A stretch of 64,000 bases of DNA from Candidatus Babeliales bacterium (GCA_035944115.1 DASZBJ010000017.1:81809-145808), one strand, 5' to 3'. Positions 1-8,971 are shown, counted from the first letter of the stretch. The notes: generated by a model from the sequence alone, not told the origin. Numbers and translations: made by a program.

Positions 1-458
1 ATGCAGAAGGCATACAATATATAGCAAGCGGACTCTGCATTGGGCTCGGTACCATTGGCCCATCCATTGGCATGGCACAATTTGCAAAAATTGCCTGCGA
101 CAGTATTGGACTTAATCGAAAAACGTATAATCAAATATTCTCTTTTACCTTTATCAGTGAAGCAATCATCGAAGCCCCTATCATTTTTTCCGTTATCATC
201 TCAGTGTTAATAGCCACACAGACAGTAGGTGATAATATGCCCGTCGCGCTTTCATTACTAAGCGCAGCACTCTGTATTGGACTTGGTACTTTTGGTCCTG
301 GAATCAGTTCTGGATATACTGCCGCAACCGCATGCCGCAATATCGCCCTCTATCCTGCTCATTATCATGCTATTTCTCGCATGAGTATCATTGCACAAGG
401 GCTTATTGACACGGGCGCAATTTTTGCACTCATCATAGCTATCTTCTGTATTGTATAG
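1..458 (+). CDS. atpE: ATP synthase F0 subunit c-like protein, double hairpin, 5'-truncated
   Basis: The reading frame is open from base 3 to the stop at 456-458, so the start lies outside the window. The protein holds two copies of the c-subunit hairpin. The first has the glycine-rich helix motif GLGTIGPSIG and a second helix with an acidic residue (AIIEAP). The second has GLGTFGPGIS and a helix with LIDTGAIF. Each hairpin therefore keeps a membrane carboxylate (Glu, then Asp) of the kind that carries the coupling ion. Fused double hairpins are typical of V-type K subunits and occur in some bacterial c subunits, while the GxGxxGP motif is F-type-like. DTGAIF resembles sodium-binding c subunits, but the helix-1 glutamine is not seen, so ion choice is open. 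Confidence 0.75.
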   Translation, partial: AEGIQYIASGLCIGLGTIGPSIGMAQFAKIACDSIGLNRKTYNQIFSFTFISEAIIEAPIIFSVIISVLIATQTVGDNMPVALSLLSAALCIGLGTFGPGISSGYTAATACRNIALYPAHYHAISRMSIIAQGLIDTGAIFALIIAIFCIV

Positions 459-506
459 AACGAATATTGTGACAGTTGACTAAAGATGGATAATCAACAA
501 AGTCAA

Positions 507-588
507 AAATAAAAAGGGATACAATTACTACTGTAACCGCATCCCCTATATATCATGAATAAGTCGATATTTTAAGGCCGACTATTTC
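507..588. repeat. Intergenic direct repeat, copy 1
   Basis: About 70-80 bases here (gggatacaattac, then a CATGAATAAGTCGAT block) recur at 1464-1531 with scattered differences. The unit holds a small hairpin (gggat/atccc) and ends near a GACT/AGTC stem followed by eight T (to about 605), which could act as a terminator. It lies 3' of the minus-strand gene at 629-1375. The second copy lies 3' of a decayed copy of the same gene, so the repeat is best read as a duplicated 3' flank. Confidence 0.6.
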
Positions 589-628
589 TAACCAGTCTTT
601 TTTTTACGATAACCATAACAAAGATCAC

Positions 629-1375
629 CTACCAATAGGTCTTTACCATTTCATTTAAGAACATGTAATCAGTTTTAATACATCGTATAATATGGTCATT
701 AATACGCTTAGCTAAAAATATAAGTACCTCTACAGCATCTCCTTTTTTATAGCTGGTAAAGCGTTCACTTCTATATTCTTTACGAATAATATCTAAACTT
801 TCAATAATCTCATTAATTTTTTTTGATCCAAAAATGACTTTAGACCCAGGATGTATTTTCGATCCAGGTAATGGAGTGTCATCCATCCCTACTTCACGTT
901 GAAACGGCTGTATTGCCTGACGGTACATCTGATCCAAGATAGTTCCATTCAGCTTTACCCTGCGACTAATTGTGTCTCTATCGGTAGCAACAATACCTTT
1001 TGCCTTATCTGCTTGCATAACAATATGCGGCGCAATAAACTGTGCATATGTCCGACTGAGATAATCAAAAGTATTCATGCTAATTGCTCTAAGCTCTCTA
1101 AATTTATATAACAACTTTGTGCCCGTATTTTTTTCAATATAAACTTCTATGTGCTTAAATAGCATAGTCCACATTTTCTCTATCTCTTTATCATCACCTA
1201 TCCTTAGATAAAGATTATGATTTTTCCCCATTACAGCATCAACCGTATCAATAAGCTTCATAGCCTCTTCTTTATTTTTTGGTGTCTGCATAGGCACTGC
1301 AAATAACTGCCCGCCTGAAACCAACAGCAATCCCGCCAACAGCACACGCGTACTGATTCTTTTAACATCATTCAT
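629..1375 (-). CDS. Exported protein of unknown function
   Basis: The product is 248 aa. I place the start at the ATG at 1375 because GAAAGGA sits six bases upstream; the more upstream in-frame starts lack this. Residues 1-28 form a signal peptide (positive N-end, VLLAGLLLVSG core, small residues before the likely cut near FA-VP). The mature part is soluble, basic and mostly helical, with no motif I recognise. A degraded 3' end of a paralogue lies just upstream at about 1590-1680, so the gene was once tandemly duplicated. Confidence 0.7.
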   Translation of the reverse strand: MNDVKRISTRVLLAGLLLVSGGQLFAVPMQTPKNKEEAMKLIDTVDAVMGKNHNLYLRIGDDKEIEKMWTMLFKHIEVYIEKNTGTKLLYKFRELRAISMNTFDYLSRTYAQFIAPHIVMQADKAKGIVATDRDTISRRVKLNGTILDQMYRQAIQPFQREVGMDDTPLPGSKIHPGSKVIFGSKKINEIIESLDIIRKEYRSERFTSYKKGDAVEVLIFLAKRINDHIIRCIKTDYMFLNEMVKTYW

Positions 1376-1463
1376 TCTCATTCCTTTCTCGTTAACACCA
1401 TATAAATTATTCATACTGTCATCACAAGCATATCAACAACACCCCACTTGTTTCAACAATTAG

Positions 1464-1700
1464 AATAAAACAGGGATGCAATTACCATGCAACCGCACCC
1501 CCGAAAATCATGAATAAGTCGATTATTTCAGAGGTTTCGCATATTCCCGACTCGTTTTTATATAGCCAGATCTGTCCACTCATTTCGCACCCGCGACCTC
1601 CGTACAGTTATCCATCAACTAATTGTAATCAGTCATAAACCTTACACCATGATCATTTAAACAAACTCCTCATCATACAATAGACATCCGCAGTAAAATG
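1464..1700 (-). pseudogene. 3' fossil of a duplicated copy of the 629-1375 gene plus its 3' flank
   Basis: Read on the minus strand, about 1680 to 1590 translates to NDHGVRFMTDYN followed by a stop and LMDN. This lines up with NDHIIRCIKTDYMFLNE near the C-terminus of the intact neighbour. The following bases down to 1464 match the neighbour's 3' flank, including the CATGAATAAGTCGAT block. The body of the copy has gone. The rest of the 1376-1749 gap shows no gene; its right end carries the ribosome binding site of the next gene. Confidence 0.6.
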
Positions 1701-1749
1701 TGTCATTGATGAATAAAAAGAGACTCTCGTATGCCATGGAGAAAATAAT

Positions 1750-3897
1750 ATGGATAATGTAATGATGCCAATATCATCTAAAAAAAAGGTCTGTACCTTT
1801 ATATCTTTTATACTGTTTATTGCCAGCTTCGCCGCAGGAGTTTTCTTTCTTGTAAAACAAAGCCGTTATAAAAACCATATCATCGATCAAGCGTTCATCC
1901 AGGCCCATGATAAAACGACTATCTGCGCACAACAACTTGATGATCTTCTGCAGCTTCTTATCCCACAAACTGCATCCCTTGCAGAAAAACTCAGCACAAC
2001 ATCGCTAACACCATCAGAAATCGAAACAATATTAAAAAAAAAACCTACTGATATTTTCGGTTTTGGTGTTGCATATCTACCCGATAATACAAAAACAAAT
2101 AATAATGCATATGCTCCCTATTACGTTGAGAAACAGGGTGTAAACACAGCAGAAGATTTGAGCAAGATCCCCGGATATATATATTACGAACAAGAATGGT
2201 TTAAAGCATTACTTACAAAAGAACAAACTTTTTTTGGCCCATTTACCGATTCTGTTACCGGAGAGGACGTCATCGGAGTTGCAACACCATTTTATGTAAC
2301 AGACGCTCACGATAACAGCAAAAAAATTGGTGGTATTGTGTACGTGACACAATCAATGAACCATTTACAACATATCTTAACCACACTGTTTCTTGGTCAA
2401 AATGGTTACTGGTTTTCAGTAGCTAACAATGAAATTATCCTCACCCATCCTCGTGAAAAATTATTATACTCAAGGACTACCATTGACGCCTTTGCAGAAG
2501 AAACGCAAAACGCAGAAACTGCTGAAATAATCCGTCATGCTATCCAAGGCAAAGCTGATTCTACATCTTTTAACAACACCGTTACCGGTGATGAATCTTG
2601 GCTTATAGCTGCCCCAATCCCTGCTATTAAAGGTGCATTATGTGGCGTATTTGATAAAAAGGAAATCCCACTCGATAATGATTTGATGCGTAAAGGATTG
2701 ATGAGAATCTGCTTAATCTTCCTCGCCTCTTTTCTCTTTTTAGTCATCTCGTTTTTATTTCATACCAATCACACTATATATATTTTCGTAATTTCATCCG
2801 CATACAGCACATTATGCTTATTAACCAGTATTGCCCTCATCTGGAGCATCATAAACCAATATCCATTTTATAAAGATCCGGTCACACCAATTACTGATAA
2901 ACAGCAATTGAGTAAATATCTCACCCAAACAGAACATGCCGCCACCTCACTTCTTCTTAATCAATTGCATACATATAAATCAGTAGGAACTGCCCAAAAT
3001 AATTATGTCCCTACTGGAATTTTCATCAATACCATACAATTACTTGGCCCCAATCAATTACAAATTATTGGATACGTATGGCAACAATATCATAAAGAGT
3101 TACACAAAAATTTATCGCAAGGATTTATCTTTCCTCAAGCAACAAAAGACAATGATACAGAAGAAATACATCGCAACACGGAAGGTGACTTAGAATCAAT
3201 TCTTTGGCGCGTAAATACAACGCTCTATCAAGACACTCGTTACCAAAAATACCCATTTGACGTTAAAAGCTTCCAGATACAGCTATGGCATAAAGATTTT
3301 GAAAAAAACATCACATTAATTCCAGATTTTGATGCATATAACATCATCAATATTGGATCAATGCCCGGATTGCGCCCTTCTATCACTTTACCCGGCTATG
3401 ACATTCAAAATAGTTTCTTTGGGTATAAAACTAACAATTATAGAACTTCTTTTGGGCTTTATGCGCATGGCCCATTCGGCCTCTATAAACGAATTACTAA
3501 ATCAGAAATGCCAGAACTTTATTTTAATATAACCGCAAAAAGAAGTTTAAATAAAACGCTCGTTGTAGATCTGATTCCAGTAATTATAATCGCTTTAATA
3601 CTCTTCATTATGCTGCTTATTAGCACAGAAAAAAATATACTCAGTGCTGCTGGATCACTATTTTTTAGTACCATAATTGCACAAATACGCTTTAGAGAAG
3701 GGATACCTCCCTATGGCCTTGTCTATTTTGAAACATTCTACTTTATTCTTTATATCGCACTACTCATTGTCACGCTATTTGTGCTCTTACGATCATTCAA
3801 AATTGTTTCTGAAAAAGACCATCTGCTACTAGCACTTCTTTTTTGGCCAATTTTGCTGGGATCAGTATTAGGCATTACATTACTGTATCAATACTAA
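1750..3897 (+). CDS. Cache-domain membrane protein, tandem copy A
   Basis: The product is 715 aa. An N-terminal membrane segment (about 15-35) precedes a double-Cache-like extracytoplasmic domain (about 40-315). Its hallmarks are YYEQEWFKALL, FFGPFTD, a conserved GEDVIGVATPFY strand, GGIVYVTQSM and GQNGYWFSVANNEIILTHP. Two membrane segments follow (about 318-380), then a second non-membrane domain (about 385-590) and four C-terminal membrane segments. No HAMP, kinase, GGDEF or methyl-accepting domain follows, so it senses or binds something without an output domain of its own. Start: GGAG eight bases before ATG 1750. It is nearly identical over long stretches to the next gene, 36 bases downstream, and is probably co-transcribed with it. 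Confidence 0.8.
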   Translation: MDNVMMPISSKKKVCTFISFILFIASFAAGVFFLVKQSRYKNHIIDQAFIQAHDKTTICAQQLDDLLQLLIPQTASLAEKLSTTSLTPSEIETILKKKPTDIFGFGVAYLPDNTKTNNNAYAPYYVEKQGVNTAEDLSKIPGYIYYEQEWFKALLTKEQTFFGPFTDSVTGEDVIGVATPFYVTDAHDNSKKIGGIVYVTQSMNHLQHILTTLFLGQNGYWFSVANNEIILTHPREKLLYSRTTIDAFAEETQNAETAEIIRHAIQGKADSTSFNNTVTGDESWLIAAPIPAIKGALCGVFDKKEIPLDNDLMRKGLMRICLIFLASFLFLVISFLFHTNHTIYIFVISSAYSTLCLLTSIALIWSIINQYPFYKDPVTPITDKQQLSKYLTQTEHAATSLLLNQLHTYKSVGTAQNNYVPTGIFINTIQLLGPNQLQIIGYVWQQYHKELHKNLSQGFIFPQATKDNDTEEIHRNTEGDLESILWRVNTTLYQDTRYQKYPFDVKSFQIQLWHKDFEKNITLIPDFDAYNIINIGSMPGLRPSITLPGYDIQNSFFGYKTNNYRTSFGLYAHGPFGLYKRITKSEMPELYFNITAKRSLNKTLVVDLIPVIIIALILFIMLLISTEKNILSAAGSLFFSTIIAQIRFREGIPPYGLVYFETFYFILYIALLIVTLFVLLRSFKIVSEKDHLLLALLFWPILLGSVLGITLLYQY

Positions 3898-3933
3898 AGC
3901 ATTAATCAGAACGAAAAAGTCACTACGTATGTT

Positions 3934-6099
3934 ATGGAGAAAGTAATGATGCCAATGCCGATATCGCCCAAAAAACGTGTTGCGACCTTAATATCTTTTA
4001 TACTATTTCTTATTAGCTTCGCTGCAGGAGTTTTTTTTCTTATCAAGCAAAGCCGTTATAAAAATCATATCATCGATCAAGCGTTCATCCAGGCGCATGA
4101 CAAAACTACTATCTGTGCACAACAACTTGATAACCTTCTGCAGCTTCTTATCCCACAAACTGCATCCCTTGCAGAAAAGCTCAGCGCAACACCACTAACA
4201 CCATCAGAAATCGAAGCAATATTAAAAAAAAAACCTGCTGATATTTTCGGTTTTGGTGTTGCATATCTACCCGATAATACAAAAACAAATAATAATGCAT
4301 ATGCTCCCTATTACGTTGAGAAAGAGGGCGTAAACACAGCAGTAGACCTGAGTAAGATGTCCGGCTATATATATTACGAACAAGAATGGTTTAAAGCATT
4401 ACTTACAAAAGAACAAACTTTTTTTGGACCTTTTACCGACTTTGCAACTGGAGAGGACGTCATCGGAGTTGCAACACCATTTTATGTAACAGACCCCCAC
4501 GATAACAGCAAAAAGATCGGTGGTATTGTGTACGTGACACAATCAATGAACCATTTACAACATATCTTAACCACACTGTTGCTTGGTCAAAATGGTTACT
4601 GGTTTTCAGTAGCTAACAATGAAATTATCCTCACTCATCCTCGCGAAAAATTATTATACTCACGAACCTCCATTGATGATTTTGCAAAAGAGACTGCAAA
4701 TGAAGCAACCGCTGAAATAATTCGCCATGCGATCCGAGGCAAAGCCGATTCTACCTCTTTTAACAACACGGTTACTGGCGATGAGTCTTGGCTTATAGCT
4801 GCCCCAATACCTATTATTAAAGGTGCATTATGTGGTGTATTTGATAAAAAGGAAATTCCTCTGGATGATGATTTGATGCGTCAAGGATTAATACGGATCT
4901 GCATGATCTTCCTCACCTCTTTTCTCTTTTTAATCATCTCCGTTTTATTTTATACCAACCATACTATACATGTCCTCTTATTTTCATCCGCATACAGCAC
5001 AGTATGCTTACTAACAAGCATTGCCCTCATCTGGAGCATCATAAACAAATATCCATTCTATAAAGACCCTGTCACCCCAATCACTGATAAACAGCAGCTA
5101 AACAAATTCCTTACCCAAAAAGACAATATTCAAAAAAAATCAAATTCTACACTTTCTCTTGCTCAATTACATACACATAAATCAATAGGAACTACCCAAA
5201 ATAATTATGTGCCTACTGGGATTTTCATCACCACCATACAACTAATCGGCCCCAATCAATTACAAATTATCGGGTATGTATGGCAACAATACCATAAAGA
5301 GTTACACAAAAATTTATCTCAAGGATTTATCTTCCCTCAGGCAACAAAAGACAACGATATAGAAGAAATACATCGCAATACAGAGGGAGAATTAGAAACA
5401 ATTCTTTGGCGCGTAAATACAACGCTCTATCAAGATGCTCGCTACCAAAAATACCCATTTGACGTTAAAAGCTTCCAGATACAGCTATGGCATAAAGATT
5501 TTGAAAAAAATGTCACATTAATTCCAGATTTTGATGCATATAACATCATCAATATTGGATCAAAGCCCGGACTACGTCCCTCTATCACCCTAGCCGGCTA
5601 TGACATTCAAAATAGTTTCTTTGGGTATAAAACTAGTAGTTATAGGACTTCCTTTGGGCTTTATGCATATGGACCATTCGGCCTTTATAAACGGATTACG
5701 AAATCAGAAACGCCAGAGCTTCATTTTAATATAACCGCAAAAAGAAGCTTAAATAAAATACTTGTTATCGACCTTATTCCCGTAATTGTAATCGCCCTTT
5801 TACTCTTCATTATGCTGCTCATTAGCACAGAGAGAAACATACTGAGTGCCGCTGCGTCACTATTTTTTAGTACCATAATTGCACAAATACGCTTTAGAGA
5901 AGGAGTACCTCCCTATGGCCTTGTCTATTTTGAAACATTCTACTTTATTCTTTATATCGCACTATTCATTGTGACGCTGTTTGTGCTCTTACGGGCATTC
6001 AAAATCGTTTCTGAAAAACATCATCTGGTACTAGCGCTTCTTTTTTGGCCAATTCTGCTTGGCTCAATCTTAGGTATTACATTACTGTATCAATACTAA
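3934..6099 (+). CDS. Cache-domain membrane protein, tandem copy B
   Basis: The product is 721 aa, a recent duplicate of the preceding gene with the same order: membrane anchor, double-Cache-like sensor, two membrane segments, a second domain (about 385-595) and four terminal membrane segments. Differences cluster at the signal end and in the linker near residues 385-415, where copy B has a six-residue-longer stretch (KDNIQKKSNS region). ATG 3946 has GGAG six bases upstream, matching the site used by copy A, so translation may begin there rather than at 3934. The Cache fold in bacteria usually binds amino acids, carboxylates or nucleobases; the ligand here cannot be told. Confidence 0.8.
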   Translation: MEKVMMPMPISPKKRVATLISFILFLISFAAGVFFLIKQSRYKNHIIDQAFIQAHDKTTICAQQLDNLLQLLIPQTASLAEKLSATPLTPSEIEAILKKKPADIFGFGVAYLPDNTKTNNNAYAPYYVEKEGVNTAVDLSKMSGYIYYEQEWFKALLTKEQTFFGPFTDFATGEDVIGVATPFYVTDPHDNSKKIGGIVYVTQSMNHLQHILTTLLLGQNGYWFSVANNEIILTHPREKLLYSRTSIDDFAKETANEATAEIIRHAIRGKADSTSFNNTVTGDESWLIAAPIPIIKGALCGVFDKKEIPLDDDLMRQGLIRICMIFLTSFLFLIISVLFYTNHTIHVLLFSSAYSTVCLLTSIALIWSIINKYPFYKDPVTPITDKQQLNKFLTQKDNIQKKSNSTLSLAQLHTHKSIGTTQNNYVPTGIFITTIQLIGPNQLQIIGYVWQQYHKELHKNLSQGFIFPQATKDNDIEEIHRNTEGELETILWRVNTTLYQDARYQKYPFDVKSFQIQLWHKDFEKNVTLIPDFDAYNIINIGSKPGLRPSITLAGYDIQNSFFGYKTSSYRTSFGLYAYGPFGLYKRITKSETPELHFNITAKRSLNKILVIDLIPVIVIALLLFIMLLISTERNILSAAASLFFSTIIAQIRFREGVPPYGLVYFETFYFILYIALFIVTLFVLLRAFKIVSEKHHLVLALLFWPILLGSILGITLLYQY

Positions 6100-6241
6100 A
6101 TTAATGTGAGTGCGACCCGAGAAATCTTTATATCAATTACAAAATCTTTTATTGAGTCTTTTATTTTGCACAATATATCATTACACTTACATGACGATTG
6201 AACGGTAATTGCGTCACACATATCTTCTAGGAATCATAGGT

Positions 6242-7159
6242 ATGAATCTTCTAAATGCAATAGGCAACACACCCCTTATCAGTGTTAATTTTGATGCTAA
6301 CAACTCTGCTACTAATCTTTACGCAAAGCTTGAATACTTAAATCCAGGCGGTAGCATAAAAGACAGAACTGATCTTTATATGATTGAAGAAGCGGAAAAA
6401 AAAGACATCTTAAAACCGGGTGGCACTCTTATTGACGCATCATCAGGTAACCACGGTATCTCTCTGGCTATGATCGGCGCAGTAAAAGGATACAAGGTTA
6501 TTATCACCACTACTGCAAAGTGTAGCCTTGAAAAGCTAAATACCATGAAAGCTTATGGCGCAGAAGTTATCGTATGCGCTCCAACAAAATTTATTGATGA
6601 TCCAGAAAACTATCACGCAATTGCAGTTAAATTACACAAAAATACTCCTAATTCATTTATGCCTAACCAATATTTTGATCCGCTTAACGCTGAAGGGGTC
6701 TATCATACTTTAGCACCCGAAATCTGGAATCAAACTCATGGCCGTATTACTCATTTTTTTGCCGGTGCTGGTACAGGCGGAACCATAAGCGGTGTAGGGA
6801 AATACCTCAAAGAAAAAAATCCCGATATAAAAATTCTTGCGATCGATTCTGACGTATCTTTTAGAGCAACCAAGGGCAACCCAAAGCCATATAAAATTGA
6901 AGGCATAGGGATCGACTGGGATAATAACGCAGTTCTTGATTATTCAATTGTCGATGAATTCCTTGAAGTCAGCGATGATAATGCGTTTGCTATGCTCAAA
7001 ACTCTTGCCCGTCGCAACGGAATTTTAGTTGGCCCTAGCAGCGGCGCTGTTGCCTATGCCGCCTCTCAATATGCGAGCAAACTGGATAAAGATGCCGTTG
7101 CGGTCATGATTTTTGGCGATTCTGGCCGAGCATACCTAACCAAGGGATTTTACGACTAA
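6242..7159 (+). CDS. PLP-dependent cysteine synthase / cystathionine beta-synthase-like enzyme
   Basis: The product is 305 aa, fold type II PLP family, which makes or rearranges sulfur amino acids by beta-replacement on O-acetylserine or serine. Visible motifs are the PLP lysine in GGSIKDR (about residue 34), the substrate loop SSGNHG where CysK usually has TSGNTG, the phosphate loop GAGTGGTISG, and a C-terminal GDSGRAYLTKGF that resembles the GDSxRNYxTKF of cystathionine beta-synthases. No regulatory CBS domains follow. Start: ATG 6242 with AGGA nine bases upstream; an in-frame TTG at 6209 has no such site. No partner gene such as cysE is nearby, so the substrate is inferred only by family. 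Confidence 0.88.
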   Translation: MNLLNAIGNTPLISVNFDANNSATNLYAKLEYLNPGGSIKDRTDLYMIEEAEKKDILKPGGTLIDASSGNHGISLAMIGAVKGYKVIITTTAKCSLEKLNTMKAYGAEVIVCAPTKFIDDPENYHAIAVKLHKNTPNSFMPNQYFDPLNAEGVYHTLAPEIWNQTHGRITHFFAGAGTGGTISGVGKYLKEKNPDIKILAIDSDVSFRATKGNPKPYKIEGIGIDWDNNAVLDYSIVDEFLEVSDDNAFAMLKTLARRNGILVGPSSGAVAYAASQYASKLDKDAVAVMIFGDSGRAYLTKGFYD

Positions 7160-7213
7160 TTACCCCTATTCTGCTAGCTAAAAGCCCCCTTTTACACACG
7201 AAAACATTTCCAT

Positions 7214-7241
7214 TTGACACACAATTGGCCAATGCTATACT
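7214..7241 (+). promoter_or_regulatory. Sigma70-type promoter with a palindromic spacer
   Basis: TTGACA (7214-7219) and TATACT (7236-7241) are separated by 16 bases, close to the ideal housekeeping promoter. The spacer contains the perfect palindrome ATTGGCCAAT (7223-7232), a possible operator. It lies 40 bases before the start of the 7281 gene. Confidence 0.7.
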
Positions 7242-7280
7242 TGTTATTAAATGGATAGAAATAAAAACCAGGGGGTTATT

Positions 7281-7985
7281 ATGGAAAAGGTAAGAAAGTA
7301 TTCGTTCGTAGGCATAGGTTTATTCATAGCATCGCTATTTGGAACACAAATGACACGTCCAATGGCGCAGCAAATGTTTGATACCGCCAAATCATATTCC
7401 GCTGCAGCCCTTACTGCAGTAAAAAACACGGGCCTAGATCTTGGGGCAAAAACATTACAATTTACCAGCAAATGGGGCTCTAAAGGACTCGATGCTGGAT
7501 ATACATGGGCAAAAGAAAACCCTCGATATTCAAAGCCAATTGGTAGCGTCGTAACTGCATATACCCTGTACAAAATAATCTCAAAAATCGGACCAACAAG
7601 ACTATATAACATAGCTAATACGGGCGTTAAACTAACAATAAAAACTATATCGCTTTTAAAAAATATTATTACACCACCAATGCTTGTAGCAATTCTTTAT
7701 ACTGTATGGAAAAAAGAGCTAACCATAAAAAACGTGACCGCAACGGTTACTGTTCTTGACACTCAAGCTGATGGTCTGCACCTAGAACTTGATGCAGCAA
7801 AAAAAGCTGGGGCAAAAGCACAAGAACTATTAATTGATGTCTTAGAAAAATATGGTGCTACTCTAGAAACAAATACCACACAACAAAGAATTTTCAACCC
7901 GCTAGCATTACGTGCTGCATGGGTTAGCTTCAAGGATATGCTTGTGCCATCGGCAATTGGGTCTGGATCAATTCCACTGAAATAA
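7281..7985 (+). CDS. Exported or membrane-anchored protein of unknown function
   Basis: The product is 234 aa. ATG 7281 is chosen because GGGGG lies five bases upstream. It has an N-terminal hydrophobic segment (about 10-24), a helical Ala/Lys/Thr-rich stretch (about 30-80), and a hydrophobic region around 95-140 (ITPPMLVAILYTVWK) that may be membrane-embedded. The C-terminal third is helical (ELDAAKKAGAKAQELLIDVLEKYG). No family is recognised. It stands alone between a strong promoter and a terminator, so it is a single-gene transcript. Confidence 0.7.
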   Translation: MEKVRKYSFVGIGLFIASLFGTQMTRPMAQQMFDTAKSYSAAALTAVKNTGLDLGAKTLQFTSKWGSKGLDAGYTWAKENPRYSKPIGSVVTAYTLYKIISKIGPTRLYNIANTGVKLTIKTISLLKNIITPPMLVAILYTVWKKELTIKNVTATVTVLDTQADGLHLELDAAKKAGAKAQELLIDVLEKYGATLETNTTQQRIFNPLALRAAWVSFKDMLVPSAIGSGSIPLK

Positions 7986-8013
7986 ACAAATTTTATATAC
8001 CTCACATTTACGA

Positions 8014-8050
8014 TAAAAAAGGGATGCAACACGCGTCCCTTTTTTATTTT
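8014..8050 (+). terminator. Rho-independent terminator
   Basis: A-run, GGGATGC / GCGTCCC stem with a five-base loop, then a T-run (8041-8050). It ends the transcript of the gene stopping at 7985. Confidence 0.8.
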
Positions 8051-8169
8051 TTCATTATCTTTCATAAATCAATTGAAATATTTCATCACATGCATCACAA
8101 TTATATACAGCAATTTGAAACACATATCGCACTAAAAATTAATTATTTCTAAATTTTATGGGACTCATT

Positions 8170-8616
8170 GTGAAATCATACAAAATTATATTATTTTTAA
8201 TTACCGGATTACTGATCTTACCCAGCCACATACATGGGCTCAGAATACGTACCATCTTTGCCACGGCAGTTGTTGGGACCTATGGGACCTATCTATACAC
8301 GCAACTATATCCAGAAGATAAAGTGACTCTAGCAATCAATAAAGATGCTGCGGATGCTAAACAAGCAATAGAACGATTCGCACGAAAAAAAGAAGTGACC
8401 AATGCTGTTATGTACGTGGGAGATACAATAGAAGATGTGGGCGCAGAACTAAACATACTTTTTAAAAGACTGTCCGGACAAAGTCATACTGCAGAGCAAG
8501 CCAAAAACGAATTGCGCAAAAAAACAAGATCAGCTGCACGATTTATTGACGAAAAAAGAGAAAACGTCTCTAGAGCAGCAGAAACCCTCGGACTCCGATT
8601 AACGGCGAGTAAATAA
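8170..8616 (+). CDS. Small exported protein, paralogue of the 8972 gene at its signal peptide
   Basis: The product is 148 aa from GTG 8170. An ATG at 8158 is possible, but the bases around GTG 8170 align with the GTG start of the gene at 8972, including the GGGA/GAGGA site before it. Residues 1-24 are a signal peptide (KIILFLITGLLILPSHIHG). A short hydrophobic piece follows and then a charged helical region (about 60-145) with many Lys, Glu and Ala, probably coiled coil. No known domain. Its stop codon TAA abuts the end of a MITE. Confidence 0.65.
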   Translation: MKSYKIILFLITGLLILPSHIHGLRIRTIFATAVVGTYGTYLYTQLYPEDKVTLAINKDAADAKQAIERFARKKEVTNAVMYVGDTIEDVGAELNILFKRLSGQSHTAEQAKNELRKKTRSAARFIDEKRENVSRAAETLGLRLTASK

Positions 8617-8908
8617 GAGCTTATCCGAAAATTCTCGCCATATTTGAAAGCTAACCAGAGCAAGAATCCCACGGTCGTCGTCGCGAGCCGCCATTGGCGT
8701 GCGTGGCGATCCAGATTAATAAAGGAATATTAGGTGAATACAATTAAGAATGATCTATTTTGCAGCGCTCATACTGAGCGAACAAAATTGCCTGGATCGC
8801 CACGCATACGCTCGCGAAGACGATCGGGAGTCAACAGCTTCCTACAATCTCCAACCATTGCAATATTTTGCAATACATTAATCCACCAACTAATTTTCGG
8901 ATAAGCTC
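8617..8908. mobile_element. MITE copy 1 (292 bp, 17-bp perfect terminal inverted repeats)
   Basis: The left end GAGCTTATCCGAAAATT (8617-8633) is the exact reverse complement of 8892-8908. TAA flanks both sides (8614-8616 and 8909-8911), consistent with a 3-bp TNA target duplication as made by IS5-family IS427/IS1031-like transposases. Inside is a second inverted repeat of about 40 bases (TGCGTGGCGATCCAG on the left, CTGGATCGCCACGCA on the right) around a core hairpin CGCTCA/TGAGCG (about 8754-8768). It encodes no transposase, so it is non-autonomous. A related 300-bp copy is at 25628-25927 and a remnant near 58893-58962. The left TAA is also the stop codon of the preceding gene. Confidence 0.85.
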
Positions 8909-8971
8909 TAAATCGTAAACCATGCATAAGCATAATTTTTGTAGACATATCATAAAAACAGAGGAATCATC

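Noticed and set aside
6209..6241. Longer N-terminus of the cysteine-synthase-like enzyme from TTG
   Set aside because: ATG 6242 has a ribosome site and gives the normal family start (NLLNAIGNTPL).
8650..8860. Independent gene inside MITE copy 1
   Set aside because: Short frames with a stop, no ribosome site, and the whole block is explained by nested inverted repeats.
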